A DNA stretch of 64,000 nt from CADEDH01 sp050330635 (GTDB lineage Bacteria; Actinomycetota; Acidimicrobiia; Acidimicrobiales; SZUA-35): positions 1 to 64,000 of the forward strand of contig JBHJNQ010000024.1 of NCBI GenBank assembly GCA_050330635.1, given 5' to 3'. The notes beneath the pieces are model-generated. The model was not told where the DNA came from. It was given only the letters and a program-made list of their open reading frames with translations, and searched no databases. Of this stretch, positions 60,329 to 64,000 are shown piece by piece; the first letter of the stretch is position 1, and the number at the start of each line of letters is the position of its first letter. Position numbers and translations under genes: made by a program.

Positions 60329-62113
60329 GTGCCCGTGTCGAAGCAATCACGCCTGGAGCTGGGGCGCGCCCTGGCCGCAGCCCGGGACGAGGGCGGCCTC
60401 ACCGTCGTCGAGCTGGCGCAGCGGGCGACGCCGGGACGGACCGGCGGCCTCAGCCGCTACTACGACGCCGAAGCGGGCCGGAGGATGGCCACGTCGGAGA
60501 CGGTGGGCCACTACGCCATGGTCCTCGACCGGCCCGATCTCCACGACCTCCGATCGAAGATCCTGAGCCGCCGCCCCCGCCCCGGCACCGCCACCCCCCT
60601 CCTCGACGCCGCGGTCGGGGTCGAGGGCGGGGTCGGGGTCGGGGTCGGCGCCGGGGTCGGGGTCGGCGCCGCGGTCGGGGGCGGGGTCGACCTCGACGGG
60701 CGGGACGCGGCGGCCATCGCCCCCATCGTCGACGTCGACGTCGACGATGGGGCCGACGATCCGGCCTACTCGCTCCCCCGACCCGAGCTGCTCCCGGCCT
60801 CGCTCGAGCAGCCGCTGACCCAGCTGTTGGCCGACGGACCCGACCTCCTCGACGGCACCGTGGTCCGCGGTCGGGTCGCCGTGCTGCGGGCGGCCTGCGC
60901 CCTGATGGAGGAGGCGATCGAGCTCAGCCGCAAGGACGGGCGGTCGGTGTCGGTGCAGGTCCTCCAGCTCAACCCGCAACGCAGCTTCACCCGCAACCTG
61001 GTCGGCCCGCCCGACACCTACAGCCAGCTCTTCCCGTTGCAGATCCAGCGCCTGGCCGACGCCGGGGGCAGCATTCGCCATCTCCTGGCCAACGAGATCA
61101 TGTGCTCGATGGACCATTGGGTCGCCTTCGAGCGGTTCATCGCCCTGATGGAGCTGGCCGGTGACTACTCGGTCTACTGGCTGAGCGGCAGGGAGGCCCC
61201 GGCCCGGGTGCCCGACTACCTCGTCATCGAGAACATCGCCGCCCTCGAGGTGTACCCCACCGGTCCGCTGACCTGGATCGGCGACGCCGCCGTGGTCCAC
61301 CGCGACCCGGGCCGGGTGCTCGGCGTCCTCCAGGACTACGGCGACAACCTGATCGCCGAGGCCGACGAGGCGTTCCATGTCACCGACCCCAGCTCGAGCC
61401 TCGCCGTCGATCAGGGGCGGGTCTGGGTCGACCAGGCGATCCTCGAAGCCGAGCAGCGCGACGGGACGAGGGTCCTGGTCAAGTACGGCCTGTCGTCGCT
61501 GTGCGCCCCCCTCAAGCCCTACGAGGCCCGGATCCTCGACAAGCACGGCCTGTCCCCGCACAGCCGTTCGACGTGGCCCAGCTGGGTCAAGCAGGATCTC
61601 CAGCTTCGACGTCGGCGCCTGGCCAACTTCCTCAAACAGATCGAGAGCCATCGCACCATCGAGATCATCCCCCGCTCGGCACTCGACCAGTACGTCGTCG
61701 ACGGCCGGTGCTCCGAGGACGGCGCCATGTTCGGTGACTTCACCGTGCCGGTCGAGGAGCGCATCCAGCACCTCCGCGATCTCATCACCCTGATCTCGAC
61801 CAATACGCTCTACGACGTCGTCGTCGTCGACGACGACCCCCCGTTCTCCTTCCTCGCCGGCGCCGGTCTGCTGATGATGGGCGATCCCGCCGACCCCGAC
61901 GCCGACTGGCTCGTCTTCTACCAGTCGGAGAAGCCCCGCAGCGACGGCGGGGACGGCTACATCAGCGTGGCGTTCCAGACCTCGCTGGATCTGCTCCGGG
62001 CCCCGGTCGGCCAACGCATCGGTCGCCTCACCCACCTGGCTGCCGACCGGGCGACCCAGGCCAGCCTCCGCATCCTGCACCGCTGTCTCGACGAGCTCGA
62101 GACTCGACGGTGA
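60329..62113 (+). CDS. XRE-family regulator with large unidentified C-terminal domain
   Basis: 594 residues from GTG 60329 (GAGAGGGGG upstream). The N-terminal HTH_XRE domain is ELGRALAAARDEGGLTVVEL then AQRATPGRTGGLSRYYDAEA. A Gly-Val linker (~95-115) comes from a GTCGGG-type repeat, and VDVDVDDG follows. The remaining ~450 residues are well formed but unrecognised: SFTRNLVGPPDTYSQLFPLQ, YSVYWLSGREAPARVPDYLV, IENIAALEVYP, LITLISTNTLYDVVVVDDDP, YISVAFQTSLDLLRAPVGQR. A GTG at 60242 is in frame but lies inside the operator, so I reject it as the start. Probably a ligand- or partner-sensing regulator of the divergent sigma-like gene. Confidence 0.78.
   Translation: MPVSKQSRLELGRALAAARDEGGLTVVELAQRATPGRTGGLSRYYDAEAGRRMATSETVGHYAMVLDRPDLHDLRSKILSRRPRPGTATPLLDAAVGVEGGVGVGVGAGVGVGAAVGGGVDLDGRDAAAIAPIVDVDVDDGADDPAYSLPRPELLPASLEQPLTQLLADGPDLLDGTVVRGRVAVLRAACALMEEAIELSRKDGRSVSVQVLQLNPQRSFTRNLVGPPDTYSQLFPLQIQRLADAGGSIRHLLANEIMCSMDHWVAFERFIALMELAGDYSVYWLSGREAPARVPDYLVIENIAALEVYPTGPLTWIGDAAVVHRDPGRVLGVLQDYGDNLIAEADEAFHVTDPSSSLAVDQGRVWVDQAILEAEQRDGTRVLVKYGLSSLCAPLKPYEARILDKHGLSPHSRSTWPSWVKQDLQLRRRRLANFLKQIESHRTIEIIPRSALDQYVVDGRCSEDGAMFGDFTVPVEERIQHLRDLITLISTNTLYDVVVVDDDPPFSFLAGAGLLMMGDPADPDADWLVFYQSEKPRSDGGDGYISVAFQTSLDLLRAPVGQRIGRLTHLAADRATQASLRILHRCLDELETRR
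60611..60688 (+). repeat. GTCGGG/GGCGTC-type imperfect coding repeat
   Basis: Imperfect hexamer-style repeats (GGGGTC with GGCGCC and GGGGGC variants) encode a Gly-Val/Ala linker in the XRE regulator. Confidence 0.75.
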
Positions 62114-62271
62114 CCACGGCGCCCCGCGATCCGCCACGCCCCGAAGTCGACGATTCCGTGACGGGCCTCCAACGGGATCGAGCGGCGGCCTAATCCGCAT
62201 GAGAACGCACCGACGTCGATGCGTTCGAGACGGCGAGGGCACCCTGGGCGGGGGTGCCGGAGGAGGTCCCG

Positions 62272-62640
62272 ATGAGCGACATCTGGGAACACGGCCGACC
62301 TCGCAGTGGACGGGGAGGACGGCGGCCCACCGACCGGTGGACCGACCAGGGCGCCGACCCCGGCCGCGACCCTCGGCGGTGGCGTGGCCTGGCCTACCTG
62401 CTCGGCATCACCGCCGCCACGATCTCCGGCACCGCCTTCTTCATCGGCGGTCTCCTGGCCGGCGCCCACGGACCGGTCGCCATCGCCCTGGCCGCCGCCT
62501 TTCCCCTCGCCGGGCTGCTGTGGGCCCTCACGCTCAACGCCGCCGAGCGGGCCCGCCACCCCGCACCTCCGTTCGATCCCCGTCAGGGCCGCCGGCCGGG
62601 CGGCCCCGACCAGCGTCGGACCGGGCCGAGGGCGGGCTGA
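62272..62640 (+). CDS. Small two-helix membrane protein
   Basis: 122 residues. A strong Shine-Dalgarno sequence (GGAGGAGGT) precedes ATG 62272. The N-terminal ~40 residues are Arg/Gly/Asp-rich. Two membrane helices follow (AYLLGITAATISGTAFFIGG and GPVAIALAAAFPLAGLLWAL), then an Arg/Pro-rich tail. Possibly an assembly or regulatory subunit; no family recognised. It is convergent with the EmrB-type exporter gene. Confidence 0.65.
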   Translation: MSDIWEHGRPRSGRGGRRPTDRWTDQGADPGRDPRRWRGLAYLLGITAATISGTAFFIGGLLAGAHGPVAIALAAAFPLAGLLWALTLNAAERARHPAPPFDPRQGRRPGGPDQRRTGPRAG

Positions 62641-62704
62641 GCCGGAGGGGACGACGCCGGCCGGGGGCGGGAACGGTGGCGTCGATGCGGAGGGGGCGGG
62701 GCCG

Positions 62705-64000
62705 TCAGGAGCGGGCCCGCTCCTGGTCGTCGCCGCCGATGGTGGAGCTGGTGCGAAGGGGCGACTCCCGCACCAGGGCGGCCACGAGGAACACGACGGC
62801 CATGATCGGGACGGCCCACCGGATGACCCCCACGACCGAGTCGGTCACCGCCCCGACGATCACGCTCTGGAGCTCCTCGGGTAGCCCGCGCACCACCCGG
62901 GGCGAGCGGATCAGGCCCTCCGCCCCACCCACCTCGGACAGCCGATCGGCGCCGAGTCGTTCCAGCAGGGCCTCGTCGAGCCGGGCGGTGAGAATGGCGC
63001 CGGCGGCCGCCGCCCCGAACGCCCCGCCCATGCTGCGGAAGAAGTTCGACGTCGAGGTGGCGATGCCGAGGTCGTGCACCGCAGCGGCGTTCTGGACCGA
63101 CAACGTGAGGTTGGGGAACACCAGCCCCAGCCCCGCACCGAGGCAGAACAGCAGGGGGGCCAGTCCGAGGGCGCCGGTGTCGGCGTCGATGGTGGTCAGA
63201 CCGACGAGCGCCACCACGGCGAGACCCGAGCCGGTCAGCATCGTCCACTTGTAGCGGCCCGTCCTCGTCACCGCCAGGCCCGAAAGGGTGGCGGCCAGGC
63301 TCACCCCGATGCTCTGGGGGGTGAGCAGCAGCCCCGAACGGGTGGCCGAGACGCCGGTCGCCACCTGGAGGAAGAACGGCATGAACGTGGTCACCGTCAG
63401 GAGGGCCGCCATGAGGGCGAAACCCATGATGAACACGGCGACGATCGTGCGGTCGGTGAACAGACGGAGGGGGATGATCGGTTCGACCGCCCTCGCCTCC
63501 TGGGCCACGAACAGGGCGGAGCCGGCCACCCCGATCCCCGCCGTGGTGAGGAGCTGCCAGGAGCTCCACGGGTAGGTGCTCCCGCCCCAGATCGGCACGA
63601 GGATGAGCCCTGTGGCCGCCACCACCAGCAGGGCGATCCCGGCCCAGTCGATCGGACGACGGGTGGTGGCGAAGGGCAGACGCAGCCCCCGGTTGGCGAC
63701 CACGAGGGCCACGGCCGAGAGTGGGACGACCGACCAGAACACCCAGCGCCACCCCGGACCGTCGACCAGGAGACCACCCCACAGCGGCCCGGTGATCGAC
63801 GACAGGGTGAACACGGTGGTGAACACCCCGATGTAGCGTCCCCGCTCCCGGGGCGAGACGACGTCGCCCACGATGACGAAGGCCAACGACATCAGGCCGC
63901 CACCCCCCAGACCCTGCACGGCCCGGGCCGCCACCAGCTGGTTGAGTGTCGGTGCCAGGGCACACAGGACCGACCCGACGAGGAAGACCACGATCGACGT
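62705..64000 (-). CDS. EmrB/QacA-type MFS exporter (5' end beyond window)
   Basis: At least 432 codons of a 14-helix drug:proton antiporter (DHA2). The antiporter motif C is in SSITGPLWGGLLVD. Helices include LVAARAVQGLGGGGLMSLAF, TVTTFMPFFLQVATGVSATR and LLFCLGAGLGLVFPNL. SVQNAAAVHDLGIATSTSNF then FRSMGGAFGAAAAGAIL is the signature toward the C-terminus. The stop is at 62705; the first ~2 helices and start codon lie beyond base 64000. No regulator is visible inside the window. Confidence 0.9.
   Translation of the reverse strand, partial: TSIVVFLVGSVLCALAPTLNQLVAARAVQGLGGGGLMSLAFVIVGDVVSPRERGRYIGVFTTVFTLSSITGPLWGGLLVDGPGWRWVFWSVVPLSAVALVVANRGLRLPFATTRRPIDWAGIALLVVAATGLILVPIWGGSTYPWSSWQLLTTAGIGVAGSALFVAQEARAVEPIIPLRLFTDRTIVAVFIMGFALMAALLTVTTFMPFFLQVATGVSATRSGLLLTPQSIGVSLAATLSGLAVTRTGRYKWTMLTGSGLAVVALVGLTTIDADTGALGLAPLLFCLGAGLGLVFPNLTLSVQNAAAVHDLGIATSTSNFFRSMGGAFGAAAAGAILTARLDEALLERLGADRLSEVGGAEGLIRSPRVVRGLPEELQSVIVGAVTDSVVGVIRWAVPIMAVVFLVAALVRESPLRTSSTIGGDDQERARS

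Overview
The window comes from a high-GC actinobacterium, most likely of the class Acidimicrobiia (inference). The reasons are the uniform high GC, several F420/LLM-type flavin oxidoreductases, a DivIVA-like coiled-coil protein, the W-rich N-terminal motif on a membrane protein at 27 kb, many ATGA/GTGA start-stop overlaps, and frequent GTG/TTG starts. I saw no rRNA, tRNA, CRISPR array or prophage.

Layout. (1) 1-3150: a complete ISAzo13-type insertion sequence (1-1270) followed by a short graveyard of broken genes: a frameshifted and truncated homocysteine-synthase-like gene, the 5' end of a secreted protein gene, a peptidoglycan-binding gene cut off by a piece of a DrrA-type ABC ATPase, and a MerR-like operator. 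(2) 3.1-10.3 kb: two unrecognised minus-strand genes, an MFS exporter, an EthD-like protein, a lipoprotein, an LLM oxidoreductase and a zinc alcohol dehydrogenase with a TetR remnant. (3) 10.6-13.5 kb: a two-component operon (response regulator, histidine kinase) followed by two small exported proteins. (4) 13.7-26 kb: two paralogous Baeyer-Villiger-type monooxygenases, a serpin lipoprotein, a heterodimeric ABC exporter with its TetR regulator and palindromic operator, gamma-glutamyltransferase and an SDR. (5) 26.4-34 kb: envelope and small proteins (including a Cys-rich one), an LLM oxidoreductase overlapping an alkylsulfatase-like enzyme, a collapsed Ser/Thr kinase-WD40 gene, a NYN/YacP protein and a DivIVA-like protein.

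(6) 34.2-41.4 kb is the most distinctive block: an N,N-dimethylformamidase large-subunit-like gene translationally overlaps hypF, followed by hypC, hypD, hypE and a hypB fragment. hypB stops just after its P-loop and carries Arg where the Walker A Lys should be. HypF/C/D/E are the set that builds and delivers the Fe(CN)2CO group of [NiFe]-hydrogenases; no hydrogenase subunit, hypA or intact hypB is in the window.

(7) 41.4-53.6 kb: an SDR, a cyclic-nucleotide-binding-domain/patatin phospholipase, a decayed SWIM-type gene, a secreted protein with an 11-copy Gly-Asn repeat, a UDP-glucose dehydrogenase/UDP-xylose synthase-like pair, an acyl-CoA-dehydrogenase-like flavoprotein, an LLM oxidoreductase and 6-phosphogluconate dehydrogenase. 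(8) 53.6-64 kb: a membrane HD-GYP protein fused to an extracytoplasmic tandem-repeat-type domain, thiol peroxidase, an alpha/beta hydrolase, VOC and SDR proteins, a divergent sigma-factor-like/XRE-regulator pair separated by three GTGACGCA elements, a small membrane protein and a partial EmrB/QacA-type exporter.

Two general features stand out. Many intergenic gaps hold recognisable fragments of lost genes (at least a dozen). Short tandem repeats lie at three gene 3' ends, and two of these arrays include the stop codon of the adjacent gene. Family assignments rest on motif recognition, without database searches.
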